Source: Stemphylium vesicarium
Lineage: Eukaryota; Ascomycota; Dothideomycetes; Pleosporales; Pleosporaceae
Assembly: GCA_004380135.1 (NCBI GenBank)
Contig: QXCR01000004.1
Location: 434,001-498,000, forward strand
DNA length: 64,000 nucleotides
Reading direction: 5' to 3'
The notes below the pieces were generated by a model. It saw nothing but the letters and a program-made list of their open reading frames with translations. It was not told where the DNA came from and did no database searches. The position numbers and the translations under genes are program-made. Shown here piece by piece: positions 54,076 to 64,000 of this stretch; within the stretch, counting starts at the first letter, position 1; every line of letters begins with the position of its first letter.

Positions 54076-55321
54076 ATGCAGGCAATGCAATCATTAACGA
54101 CCAAGTAAGTGTAGCCAAGCCAAGAAAGCCGCGTTCGCGTCGCCGCCTTCTCCATGATTCGCGCGCCTCGTCCTACACCAAGAGAGGCATCGCCCGGCCA
54201 AGCAACCAATGCATCTACCACAATGTCTGCACTGAGACTGCTAACCCAACCTTGGTAGATGCACACTCGGGGGAATTGCGCTTCTCATACTATTCCTCAT
54301 CGTCTTCCGCTTCCACGATTCTATTCCCATTGAAAAGTTCCGCGATTACACGACCAGCGACTCCGTCGTAGCAGTACAAACGAACAACGACAAGCCGCAG
54401 CCGGGATACTTCAAAGCGCAGCCAGAATGGGACTGGAAGGTACCGCAGCATGCAAACAGCCACAAGGCATCCGCGCGTAAACCGCGAAACAAGGATGTAG
54501 TCATCTTGACGGCAAGCGATGGGGGAGGCCACAACAGCGCCATCCCAAACATCTTGGAGAGGGTACTAGACGACAGGGCCAAGTACTGTGAGAGACACGG
54601 CTATATCAATCTCTGGCTGAACACGAGCCGATACGACATTGGAGCGGCACACAGGGTATTCTACTCGAAAGACGCAAGAAGAGATTCCAATGGCTGACTT
54701 CCGTAGACATGGTCCAAGATTCCCGCCGTCGCCGAAGCTTTCCATCTCTACCCAAACGCCGAATGGGTATGGCTCCTCGACACCGACATAATCCTAATGA
54801 CACCCATGACTTCGCTCGTCTCCTCAATCCTCAGTCCCTCCGCTATCGAGCACGGCATAATGCGCGACGCGCCCGTCCTTGACCGCCAGCTCAAAAAGAA
54901 CCCTACACGCATCAAGACGCCGGGCAAATACCACGTTGAGGATGTCGATGTTCTGATAACCCAAGACCACATATCGCCCAACACCGGGTCTATATTCTTC
55001 CGCCGCTCGGCTTTTACGCGCTCGCTCCTAGAAATGATGACGGACTACACAATGATGATGGGCAAGGAGCACAGGGCCGCAGAACAAGACGCACTCAAGC
55101 ATCTCATGTTGGAGCACGAGCTGGTTAGGAAGCATGTTGGAATCTTCCCGCAGCGCAGGTTCAATGCGTACATGAGCGGTGGATCGAACATGGGCTATCG
55201 CGATGGCGATCTCCTCGTACACTTTGCCGGGTGCGGGACCATTGGCAAGTGCTCAGAGCACTTTGAAGAGTTTTGGGGGAAGAAGGGACAGGGGGATGTG
55301 TGGAGGCCGGAGGATGACTGA
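54076..55321 (+). CDS. GT34 family glycosyltransferase (Gma12/Mnn10 type), Golgi type II membrane protein
   Basis: Exons 54076-54104, 54259-54655 and 54707-55321 give 346 aa. The tiny first exon (nine codons) ends at a perfect GTAAGT, and the 154-nt intron closes with GCTAAC..GGTAG; the join makes LTTKCTLGGIALLILFLIVF, a cytosolic tail plus signal anchor. A second intron (GTATTC..CGTAG, 51 nt) joins GAAHR to TWSKIPAVAEAF. The catalytic region has VVILTASDGGGHN, the DxD metal site WVWLLDTDI (Asp167, Asp169), NTGSIFFRRS and YRDGDLLVHFAGC. Members add alpha-galactose or alpha-1,6-mannose to N-glycans; sequence alone does not decide which. Confidence 0.87.
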
Positions 55322-55679
55322 ACGCTTTTGGCTGTATCATCTCACGGCTTTCCATGACGGCTTTCCTACACGAGCGAACCGCAGACAATGCCACTCAAGA
55401 GCGTCTGCGACGACAGCTTGCGTCGCAAAGACCATGAATGTGTGACGAACAGGCGACGTCCTGGGTGTTGGCTCAGAGCAATTCGCACAACGGGAATACT
55501 ACTCAAAACACAATTCGATTTTTATCCAAGGCGATATTACCGGGGCTGGCGCTGACCACACAAATTAATAGACACATCTTTACACGGAATCTATTCACAG
55601 GCTCGAGATAAACGCTCATTTTCTTCTCAATTTTACTATGCTCTTCGACCCCATCCATCCCCCAGCCCACCTCAACGCA
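55322..55679. other. Convergent 3' spacer
   Basis: 358 nt between convergent genes; presumed 3' UTRs, nothing else seen. Confidence 0.45.
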
Positions 55680-56755
55680 CTATGCCCGCGTCGTCGTTAC
55701 CGTATTTACAACCGTACTCGTCTTCGTAACCGCACTACTGATCGTCCTCGTAATCGTCGTACTCGCCGGCCCCTTTGTAATCAAGCACGAGCAAGCAGAC
55801 GAGATACCACCATTACCCAGCCCAAGAGAAATATGGATGCCGCCGGGCAGACCGAGCGAAATATCGAGTTGGGGAGAGCGCTTGTGCACGGGGAGTTCAA
55901 CGGGGCAGGCGAAATCGTAGAATGTGTAAGGGGACATGGGGTTGTAGTTTGTGTTTTCGGTACTGTGGGGTGGGAGGGATCAGCGTGGTGTTGCGATGAG
56001 ACGAGAAAAACAAGGGAAGCGGACGTACACTGTAACATCGAAGAGCATGCAATTCGCCTCTCCGTAGCCGAAGCTCTTGCATTTCGAATCTGCTTTGCAG
56101 AGCGCGCCGCAGGCTGCGAAGGTGTTTTGCGTGCCGCTGGATTCGAAGTAGTATGCTGGCGTCGTCTTGACGTATGCGGCGATACCGCAGCTGGGCGTGG
56201 TTGTTGGTGTGCTGTAGCAGAGTCAGTAATGACAAGGTACGCTGCCGTCCCTGGTTCGAGTACTTACGGAGAAAGGCTTGACACGAGAGTCGATGAGACG
56301 AAGGTCGACGATGGCTGTACGGGTGTTGCAGATGATGACGGCTTCACTGGTGCCGGAGATGACGATGATGATGACGATGGCCTTACGGGAGTTGGAGACG
56401 AAGAAGGCGAAGGCGTAGGCATAGGCGTCGGAGTGGGTGTTGGCTTAGGTGTGGCCGATGGCTGAATCGTAACCGTGGTCTTCGTCGTCGTAATTTTCGT
56501 CGTCGTGTATCCATTCGTCACGGTAGCAGTCGCTGTCCCAGACTTCAATATGTTGGAACAGAATAGTAGCGCTTCTGAAGTGTGACCGTCGAATGCGTCC
56601 AGTCCGCAGTCACTGACTGGTTACAACGTTAGTTCTCTTCGGTCTTTCTCAAACAAGAGAGATCTCGCACCATCGGGGTACCCGAATTGTCTCTTCTCTC
56701 GCATCGCCGCTTCTGCGCTTGCAGCAAGAGCCGCGGTAAAGATCAAAACCCTCAT
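55680..56755 (-). CDS. Secreted Ser/Thr/Pro-rich protein with Cys-rich domain
   Basis: Exons 56755-56671, 56616-56268, 56211-56029 and 55962-55680 give 299 aa, all phases consistent. Residues 1-17 are a signal peptide (MRVLIFTAALAASAEAA), followed by a Kex2-like site REKR at 19-22. After a short Cys-containing segment (SDCGLDAFDG) there is a heavily Ser/Thr/Pro-rich stalk (KPTPTPTPMPTPSPSSS). Then comes a Cys-rich module (SCGIAAYVKTTPAYYF, CGALCKADSKCKSFGYGEAN) resembling fungal PAN/apple-like extracellular domains. A second Lys-Arg site (PVHKRSPQ) precedes a Gly/Ser-rich tail. It should be O-glycosylated and in the cell wall or medium. Not small enough to be a typical effector, but possible. 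Confidence 0.78.
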
Positions 56756-57557
56756 ATCGGTGATTAGTGCCGCTTTCTCTGGAGGACTGATATATTTTTG
56801 ACTTAAATTCCGGATGGTGGAGCTGCACGATGCCTACTTATAAAGAAATGAGAGATCCAGACTTCTTCTGTGCTGCATTGGATGAGAGGCGGCTGAGGTG
56901 CATCTCATGTTGCATTTCATTTACAAATAAATAAGCACCTCCACCTCCTGCGTGTCTCCTTTCAGTCGAAGCAAACAGTGGCCCAGAACAAAAGACTACT
57001 ATTTTCGATGCTAGTATATGACGAACACGAGGTATGCCCGTCATCCGCCGGTAGATGATGTTCGATTAGCGTTTACCGAACAAAGGCGTGCTCTACTTCC
57101 TGTGGCTGGGGCTCTGGTTGTACAAGTGCGGTGGTCTAATGTTCCACTGGCCAATCAATTAACCTCAGGAAATTAGAAACGAGAACTGTTAAAGTATGGT
57201 GAAATATACATATAGTAGGCGACAGCTGGGGTCACCGTCAATAGGTACATTATCCTTACAGATCCCGGTTCCGGCAAAATCCATGTGCAGATGTACTAGG
57301 GTAAAAATAGCGATAATATGCTCTGTACCCCAGAAACAGCCGAGCTCAGCGAGATCTCTTCGGCGAAGCTTGAGCGGATCTGAAGTAGTTCTCTGGTCTC
57401 GGCTGATCTGCACCCGCGTGGATGGTCCAGATGCTTCGAAAAGGCACAGGATAAACCCTATGCGAACTTCTGGGGTATGTGCATGGACCTACGCGACGAA
57501 AATGCCTCACAATAGTTGCTGTATCTTCGCAGTCTGATGCATGCGGGAATTTTGGCG
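56756..57557. promoter_or_regulatory. Intergenic region with TATA-like element
   Basis: 802 nt. GATATATTT at 56788-56797, read on the minus strand as AAATATATC, lies about 35 nt before the ATG of the secreted-protein gene, implying a short leader. The rest, beyond the methyltransferase stop, holds no supported ORF. Confidence 0.4.
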
Positions 57558-58382
57558 CTATTCGCGGCGGACCACAAACCAAAGCCGCTTCGTAGTGTCA
57601 TCCATGTGAAACTTGAGATGGTCTCTCCCGAGCGGCGTGAACTTGGCTTCGACAGCGTACTTGATACCAAGTTCATCCCCTATCTTCTTCCACATCTCCT
57701 TGAAGCTTTCAACACTATGTCGGTACATTGTCCCTGTAGGTCCTTCCTGTTCCCGGGGTTCGGTAGCTCCAATTTGACGACCGAATATCATCGAACCAGG
57801 CTGAGGCCGCAGTAAAGCGACAACCGCTTTGGAGGCCAAGACTTGCATGTCGTAGCCCCATAGGTGAAAGAATGACCCAGCGTAGACCATGTCGAATTTG
57901 CCTCTAAACTCTGCAAGCGCAGAGCTAGAATCGAAAATGTCAGCTACTAGGAACTTGCTTTGTAACTTTTCTCGGTCCCGGAAGAGCTTGTATCCCAGGT
58001 CAATGAAGTCTGGCTGGAGATCGCACCCGTATATATTCTTTCCGGGTGCTCCGCCATGCACCAATTGGCGTATGGTCTGCCCGAAGCAGCATGCCATATC
58101 CAAGAGTGTTTTGCCGTTGCGTAGGCGCTCAACGGCTTCATCGTACTCTTTGGAAAGCCCGATGAAGCTGGGCTCGAGGAACCGAAACTGGCCGATGCAC
58201 GGATAGGGATGCACTTTCCAAGCTTCGTCACGGAGCTTTACAACATGATCGAGGACCTCGTCTGGTGGAATGCCGCTGTATGTTTCAAGAAGCGACCGAA
58301 TAGTAGGCGTTACATGGTCATTCGTAGGATTCGTTTCGTACCAGACCGGCTGTGCCGCCGCAATTTCTTGAGACTGGGTCAT
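57558..58382 (-). CDS. SAM-dependent methyltransferase, AusD-like fungal type
   Basis: Intronless, 274 aa from ATG at 58382. The SAM site is TLLDMACCFGQTIRQLV (motif I, with the CCFGQ form typical of the fungal AusD-like group), followed by NIYGCDLQPDFIDLGY (acidic end of strand 2) and KFDMVYAGSFFHLWGY (post-I region). The N-terminal YETNPTNDHVTPTIRSLL and C-terminal LWFVVRRE also suit the family. These enzymes methylate carboxyl groups or meroterpenoid/polyketide intermediates in clusters. No polyketide or terpene synthase is nearby, so it may be stand-alone. The upstream frame includes non-family sequence, so the ATG at 58382 is preferred. Confidence 0.85.
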   Translation of the reverse strand: MTQSQEIAAAQPVWYETNPTNDHVTPTIRSLLETYSGIPPDEVLDHVVKLRDEAWKVHPYPCIGQFRFLEPSFIGLSKEYDEAVERLRNGKTLLDMACCFGQTIRQLVHGGAPGKNIYGCDLQPDFIDLGYKLFRDREKLQSKFLVADIFDSSSALAEFRGKFDMVYAGSFFHLWGYDMQVLASKAVVALLRPQPGSMIFGRQIGATEPREQEGPTGTMYRHSVESFKEMWKKIGDELGIKYAVEAKFTPLGRDHLKFHMDDTTKRLWFVVRRE

Positions 58383-58845
58383 GTTGGAGTTGTGTAAATC
58401 TGGTGGGGGTAAACGTTGGTGGTTTCGTCTTACCAATAACGTCATGGACTCGCCCAGAATGCTTACACATCCATGGTTTGTACTACCAATTTACTGCCTA
58501 AACATTACACCTACACTCCCATTGCAGAAAATATTACGCATAACAAGACAATAGGATACGGCTTAAGAACTTCTAATGCCATCCTGTTTAATAGTAGACC
58601 CCACGATGTGGTCCCATGTTTCGGCTGTACCGCATCATCCACCTATCAGCAAATAATTCCAGGCAACAACGCGTAGCTGCCTGGTCTGGTCCCGTGATAG
58701 CGCGTTTGTTTGTTCCGGGCGTGCTTGGATCCCGCGCCTCTATAAATTTCGTGACCCACTCTATACACCCTATACACTCATCGCACACACCCAAGCATTG
58801 CATTCCAAAAAGGCTGCCGGAGCCTACTCATCTCAGTCTGCAACA
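58383..58845. promoter_or_regulatory. Divergent promoter region with TATA box
   Basis: 463 nt between the methyltransferase (minus) and the F-box-like gene (plus). TATAAAT at 58741-58747, about 105 nt before the ATG at 58846, is a convincing TATA box for the plus-strand gene. Confidence 0.5.
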
Positions 58846-60715
58846 ATGGGTACCCGTGGGCTTTACGCATACAAGTGGAAAGGACGCTATTACATCCACT
58901 ACAATCACTAGTAAGTACGACGCTGAGATGAATCACATCTTGCAGTTTCTAATCTCCACTAGTGACTCGTACCCGGAAGGACTCGGCAACATTCTGGTAG
59001 CAAATGTGCCGTCTAATCACGCAAAGTACCAAAATGGCTTCAAGCGACGCGTGGCGTCTACAGTGATGTGGAAGAAGATCTGGACAGGAATGTCTTCACC
59101 ATGAGCCTCCAAGCAGCTTGTGAAGGGAAGGTCACGCCTCACGGAGCTTGGAGAGTAGAACTGGAAACTCTTCCGTCTTACGATAATGTTCCCGAACGCA
59201 ACGAGTAAGCTTGAGTACGGAATGCGCATCCAGTCGTCCGTACGCTAACACTCTCTAGTTTCATTGAGTGGGTGTACGTCCTTGATCTCGATCAAGAGGC
59301 TTTTTACGTTAGCGACAATGCCTACTTTCCTCTCGACAAGATTCCCGAGGACTGGACCAAGCTAGTCGAAGGATTGGAGAACTGCTACAGTACTGCCTCT
59401 AGCGAAGCTGGCTTAGCTCAGGCCGAAGAGAACCCGACTTCCCAGGGCGCTACGGTAGATAGCGCTGCAGCTGGAATATCGTTGCTAGCCGTGCATCAAG
59501 ACTCTGTTCCAGCATATCTCGACCTACATCCATCCATCGTGTTCCCGAAACAGTCGTCTGAGCTAAGCCGTCGCCCCGTCATCACCGTATCCAGAGACGT
59601 ATTCGACATCATCCAAGAAGGGTATGGCAGCCTGCTAAGGAAGTCGCGGTACACTCTCTCAGTTGAGGACTTCATGTTTCGCGAGACTGCATTTGCACTG
59701 CTGTGCATTTGCTCAGGCGCTCCGGAGCTCCTTCGTATGGCTTCAAGGACCCAGCAAACCACTGAGACGATGAAAGCACCTTTTGCCATGCTTCACCCAT
59801 CGAGCGATAGTTTCAGCGACACCGAATTCGTCTCCGGCATATTCCGAGGTTATCACATGGCGGATGTTCCACCTGGAAGCTCCCCTGCGACCCGCTCTTA
59901 CTGGCTGGAAGGAGTGTTCGTATATCTGACCCGAGACATTGCGTCCGAAAAAGGTGTTAAGAAGGCAATTGTTGAAGCAGTGAAGTGCGGTCGGGCGGAT
60001 AGCAAAACTACCTTCAATGCTATCGTCACTTCCATCATGGATGTGGTTCTCATTCGGGTGACAGAAAATGGCGTACAGCACACCAAGAAACTTCGACTCG
60101 TAGATGCGAAGCACCAGTGGCATCAGCGTGCGTTTGATTGGCTCGAAGAAATATACGACGCAAGCCCAGACCTCAACTTGGGAGAAGAACAAGAAGTGCT
60201 GGAGTGGAATGAGACTGAACCCGTCGACACGCTCTTAGCCGTTGCGCAGGTCTTTGAGGCGACTGCTAGAGAAGGGTAAGCTGTCATCATCTGAACGCCC
60301 AAAAACCAAATCTGGAATTGCTGCTAACCACAATTTTGCGAACAGGTTGAAGCCATCCGGAGTCTCGCGCGGACGGTTCCCGAGCGAAATCTACCGCAAG
60401 ATCCTGGAGCAAGTCGATCCGGCCACCCGATCCTCGTGTCGAACCGTCTCGCGAGCGTTCCGCGACATCGCCTCGGAGATATACTGCATGAGCGACGGTC
60501 TCAGCTTGGTTGCGCGGCCGGTGCCTCTGCAACCCGAGTGCTACCATCGGAACGCAGGCGATTTTGGGCCTTTCAAACTCTCCGAGTCGTCGGTTCATCC
60601 ACATATCACACAATGGTATCCTGTGATTGGGCACAGCAACGGCACAGCAAGTTTTCTGTCACGCTGTTCTTTGGGTAGGTCTGCTGAAGACGACTCAAAG
60701 AAGCAGGATGGATAG
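58846..60715 (+). pseudogene. F-box-like gene with apparent one-base frameshift
   Basis: Exons 58846-58910, 58963-59204, 59259-60275 and 60346-60715. Exon 1 starts MGTRGLYAYKWKGRYYIHYN and joins DSYPEGLGNIL, a start I know from a large uncharacterised fungal family. The end holds an F-box-like motif (RFPSEIYRKILEQVDPATRS). In exon 2 the frame must change at an AAAA run (59031-59034): before it reads HAKYQ, after it (other frame) WLQATRGVYSDVEEDLDRNV and FTMSLQAACEGK, then into exon 3. One missing A explains this. Alternatives are a sequencing error, or a very short intron 59026-59063 (38 nt, GTACCA..CTACAG) that would also restore frame. All other introns have good ends, so the gene looks otherwise intact. 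Confidence 0.65.
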
Positions 60716-61108
60716 GTCCCTGGACTCCTTGTATTGGCCCAGTCGCAGCAGAGCTCTAGTATGGATGGGCTCTCTTCACCGTTGCTGCCGCTATATGTGC
60801 GGCCTATCGCATCCCCATGATACAGCGTTGGGCTACTCGACGGACAACCCATAACCGAGATAGCATAGTCAGATACAGAACACAAGTGCTAGTACCATAA
60901 CTCTCCAGTTCTCTGGCTGCTGGTGACAGCGATTACAATCATAACATTTTCCCAATGCCCAAACGCCTCAAAGCCTCATCCATCTCGTGCCAGGATTACT
61001 AATGTTGGTTGTACAAGCGCATGTGACAAGATAGTTTCCCAGTGGTGAGAGAAACGCCCCCGTCATTTCCCTCCACGAAGCTTTCAAGTTACTCATACCC
61101 ATTCATCC
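60716..61108. other. Convergent 3' spacer
   Basis: 393 nt between convergent genes. Nothing beyond presumed 3' UTR. Confidence 0.45.
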
Positions 61109-62760
61109 TCACTCCCGCCAAGCCGCAGCCTCACCTCCAGCATCCACGAGAGGTGTACCGACGTCTCGCGCAATAGTCCGAAGACGCTCTTCCACCCAGC
61201 CCTTCTCCCTTGTAACGATCTCGGCCTCGATTTTCTGCATCGTCTGCAGCTCGTCCAAGACCCCACGCAAAATTGTCGTGCATGCGTCGACCATACATGC
61301 AATGCTTGAACCGGGTGTTGGAGAAGCCAGCCCTTCTAGGTCGCGAATGAACGCAGTCAACTTCCGAGTCAGCGCGGCGTTCTCAGCCTTCCACGAATCC
61401 TCAAGACCTTCAATCGTTCTGAGCGCCTTGTCGCTACCACCATGACTTTGTCTAGCAAGCCGTGCCTCCTGAACCCATTGCATCCATTGCTCAAAGTCTG
61501 CTACAATACGCTGGAGACGGCCACCTGGCTCGACTAACGATGGGAGCTCATGGAGTGGTTCCGAAAGGATCTGAACATGTTCGACAAGATTCGCAGTTGA
61601 GCCGCCAGTGCTCCATTCAAGCAAAGACTGGATGTTCTTCTGTTCTTGACCAACGCGTTCATTTTTGAGCATAACCTGATACAGGCTAGCCACCTCGTCG
61701 AACTTTGTGTGCAAAGTACGCTTCGCGTTCTCTTCCCAGAGTCGGCTAACTTCTGCAGAGGATTGATGCAATAGATGAAGCTGGAGCAGTTCCGCCTGGA
61801 GACTGGCGATCTCAGGGGGGAGCGAATGAGACACAGGTTGAGGAGCGGGGTTGATGAATGTAGCGGTAGGGGCTTTCCCTGTCTTCCGTGGTGTAAAGTG
61901 TTGTTGAAGGGTGCTGAAGGCTGGACGATTGGCTTTCTTAGGTTCGTCGGTAACCAGCTCTTTCCGTTTTGATTGGGTTGCAAGAGACTCTTCGGACTTG
62001 GCTGCAGCACCACTACCGCCAACGCCAACTGAGGTTTCGGGTCTGGCCCTAGTACTGGCTGCACGACCAAGTCCTGCAGTCCTTGCGGACGTCCGCGCTG
62101 TGCTAGGTAGTGTATTTGCTGACGTACTGTTCACCTTTGAACTGCGATTTGGTGCCACCAAAAGAGATTTAGGTCGCTCTGAGCCTGTGTTCGGCTTAAC
62201 AGCATCCCGTCGTGTAGCAAATATGGTGCTAGTCGACTGTGTGCGAGCATGGTTGGCCAGCGCAGATGGCTGAGCGGCTTGAGACGTAGAACCTGGTCTC
62301 CGCAACGATTGGGAACGGCCCAAGCCGATTGTTTGAGGCTCGGTGGGCTTGCTTACTGGAGCAGGCGGACGCATGGATCGTGAGTTTATTTTTTCACCAT
62401 GATCAGTCCGCTGAAATGATGGGGTACTGTGTTGATACATCGATCGTGGTCGAAGTCGTCCACTTGCCGCGCCCGGAGTTGGCGCTTCTTGCATTGACGG
62501 TGCAACGCTGGGCGTGTTTTGCGCTTCACTCGAGCTGCGCTCCATATCTTCAGCCTCAGCATCTAGATCAGAAGGCTCTGGAAGTATACTCGAGCGCGTG
62601 TTATATCTGTGTTGCCCTGGTTGAGGACTGAGAGTCAGGCCACGGTTAGCTAATACATACGTTGTGTCGGTGAAGAGCTTACGCACAGGAAGCTGCGAGG
62701 CTTTCCTCCCTCTGCATCACCCTGAAAAGATTGCGGTCGATTCAACAATGGATGTGCCAT
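61109..62760 (-). CDS. Disordered/coiled-coil protein of unknown function
   Basis: Exons 62760-62687 and 62627-61109 give 530 aa. The 59-nt intron is GTGCGT..CTCAG; the join reads KPRSFLPQPGQHRYNTRSS. The first 270 residues are Ser/Pro/Arg-rich and disordered, with many RxxS-type sites. From about residue 270 a helical region appears (LPPEIASLQAELLQLHLL, VSRLWEENAKRTLHTKFDEV, ENAALTRKLTAFIRDL). The layout would suit a microtubule or kinetochore/spindle adaptor, but the family is not recognised. A further upstream exon is likely: GTAAGA..GGCAG (62867-62833 on the minus strand) looks like an intron and the frame stays open above the chosen ATG. The N-terminus is therefore uncertain. Confidence 0.65.
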
Positions 62761-63358
62761 ATCATTCACATTGCGAGGTGTTGCATTTTGACCGCCTTCA
62801 GCTTGCGTACCTGCCCCAACATTCTGCCATTTGTTAGGTCTTACCGTGTTAAGGAAAGGGACTGAGATATTACCCGAGGCCGAGAAGCGACACTGTTGAT
62901 TCTGCCTATCTGCGATCGAGGTTTTGTACTCATTTTGAGCGCTAGCAGAAACACTATCGTGGATGCGTGCGACGGCTCGGAATGGTGGTGTTGAACAGTA
63001 CAAACAGACGAAACATTGGGTGTTTACATGGCAAAAGCTCGGGGCACTTGCCGCTATGCCCAAAGTGGCCGGTGCTGTTATCGATAGCTGTTAGGTATGA
63101 CGAGGAAGGAAAGAAGCTGGGGACACTTGAATGATTCGTAGATGATTCGTGATCTATTGTATCTAAGCTGAGTGACTGACACAGTGCTTACTTCGTGACA
63201 TAGTTGTCTAACTCCATGATGGATCTCCTTTCCCGAAAGCACAACCGTATTCTGAATGGGGTCACGCACATGCCCATTGCAAGAGGTCAGGCCACTGCCT
63301 TTCCCAGTGCAAGCGAGATACCATAGATCGAGAGATAGTAACCCATGGCCTACGCCGT
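62761..63358. other. Intergenic region, possible upstream exon
   Basis: 598 nt between the coiled-coil gene start and the 6-phosphogluconolactonase stop, both on the minus strand. A well-formed intron-like stretch lies near 62833-62867 (minus), so part may be 5' leader or an extra exon of the coiled-coil gene. Confidence 0.4.
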
Positions 63359-64000
63359 TCACAAGCTGCCGCGGCGAGCGGGGAAAGAGACACCCTCGAT
63401 CGCAGGGTAGTCGACGAACCAGCTTACGCGCTCCGCGCCCTTGTGGTTCACCAGACCACACGGCAGCTGCTGTCCCTCATCGGTATCGAATATCTGGCGC
63501 ATAATGTCTTTCTTTCCTCCGCCAGTCGCGACAAAGGCGATCTTGAGTCCATGTTGCGCGACGGGGAGGGAGATGGTAATGCGCTTCGGTGGAGGCTTCG
63601 GAGAATCGGAAATGGGGAGAACCCAGGCTTCGGTTTCGCGAAGAAGATCAGAGCCGGGGAACAGGCTGCAGGTGTGTCCGTCTGGTCCGCAGCCTAGGAG
63701 GAGCAGGTCGAAGAGTGGCAGCTTTACGCTGTCGCGCGCGGCGAAGACACTGACGAGCGTCTTTTCGTACTGGTCTGCCAGCTCCTGCACATCGTCTAGG
63801 TACTTGACGTCGATGGGGTAGACTTTGGGTGTGCCCAACTCAGACGGTATCTTATCCAAAAGCTCCTCCTTGACCAACTTGTGGTTGCTGTCCTCGTGGT
63901 CCAGGGGCACGGCGCGCTCGTCGGCGTAAAAGATCTCCCACTTGTCGAACTGGACCTTTCCCTCGCCATTGGTTTCCTTTAGAAGCGCTTGCGCAAGCGT
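63359..64000 (-). CDS. 6-phosphogluconolactonase, C-terminal part (cut by window edge)
   Basis: The minus-strand frame is open from base 64000 to the stop at 63359 (213 aa visible; about 40-50 N-terminal residues are outside). The enzyme hydrolyses 6-phosphogluconolactone to 6-phosphogluconate in the oxidative pentose phosphate pathway. Family motifs are KWEIFYADERAVPLDHEDSN and DLLLLGCGPDGHTCSLFPG (active-site loop), then KRITISLPV and AFVATGGGKKDIM, and the final WFVDYPAI near the end. No intron in this part. Cytosolic by type. Yeast homologues are the SOL3/SOL4 proteins; I give no symbol. Confidence 0.93.
   Translation of the reverse strand, partial: TLAQALLKETNGEGKVQFDKWEIFYADERAVPLDHEDSNHKLVKEELLDKIPSELGTPKVYPIDVKYLDDVQELADQYEKTLVSVFAARDSVKLPLFDLLLLGCGPDGHTCSLFPGSDLLRETEAWVLPISDSPKPPPKRITISLPVAQHGLKIAFVATGGGKKDIMRQIFDTDEGQQLPCGLVNHKGAERVSWFVDYPAIEGVSFPARRGSL

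Noticed and set aside
1..64000. tRNA, rRNA and CRISPR features
   Set aside because: I scanned by eye for T-loop-like GTTCRANNC contexts and regular repeats and saw nothing convincing; a dedicated tRNA/ncRNA scan could still find some.

Overview
The window looks like nuclear DNA of a filamentous ascomycete. About 30 protein genes lie on both strands. Most are split by 50-100 nt introns with GT..AG ends and CTAAC/CTRAY branch-like sites. Gene types are typical of Pezizomycotina: Zn2Cys6 factors, a DUF2828 protein, a LigB dioxygenase, a COP9 subunit, and GH16, GT2 and GT34 enzymes. A dothideomycete (Pleosporales-like) is my best guess, but only an inference. No rRNA, tRNA, CRISPR, intact transposon or virus-like gene was recognised. 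Gene models were built by hand from reading frame, splice consensus and protein-family continuity; no search was run.

Left part (1-17.8 kb) reads like a catabolic neighbourhood. It holds the N-terminal part of a fumarylacetoacetase (cut by the window edge), a cupin protein, a CocE/X-Pro-peptidase-like hydrolase and a LigB-type extradiol dioxygenase. The dioxygenase is divergent from a transcription factor with two C2H2 fingers plus a Zn2Cys6 cluster. An MFS transporter, a membrane-anchored ALDH-like protein without catalytic residues, a small unknown protein, and a flavin monooxygenase fused to an acetoacetate-decarboxylase-like domain follow. Hydroxylation, ring cleavage, C-C hydrolysis, transport and regulation would fit one aromatic-compound pathway; this is inference.

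Middle (18-32 kb) holds mixed genes: an acidic/coiled-coil unknown, a small low-complexity four-exon protein, an F-box-like protein, a NIF3-family protein divergent from an AlaX-type alanyl-tRNA editing protein, a secreted GH16 glucanase, and a GT2 polysaccharide synthase of the kind needed for hyphal growth. A gene-poor stretch of about 6 kb follows and ends at a C2H2 zinc-finger regulator. That gene has an in-frame TGA followed directly by CAATTA, and the coding frame then continues for 155 codons encoding a basic, apparently real domain. This matches the classical CAR-YYA stop-readthrough context and is the most interesting signal in the window.

Right part (41-64 kb): COP9 signalosome subunit 1, a poly-Q Zn2Cys6 regulator, a DUF2828/vWA protein, a long membrane-anchored coiled-coil protein, a thioredoxin-fold protein without CxxC, a GT34 Golgi glycosyltransferase, a secreted Ser/Thr/Pro-rich protein, an orphan methyltransferase, an F-box-like gene with an apparent one-base frameshift, a coiled-coil unknown, and the C-terminal part of 6-phosphogluconolactonase at the right edge.
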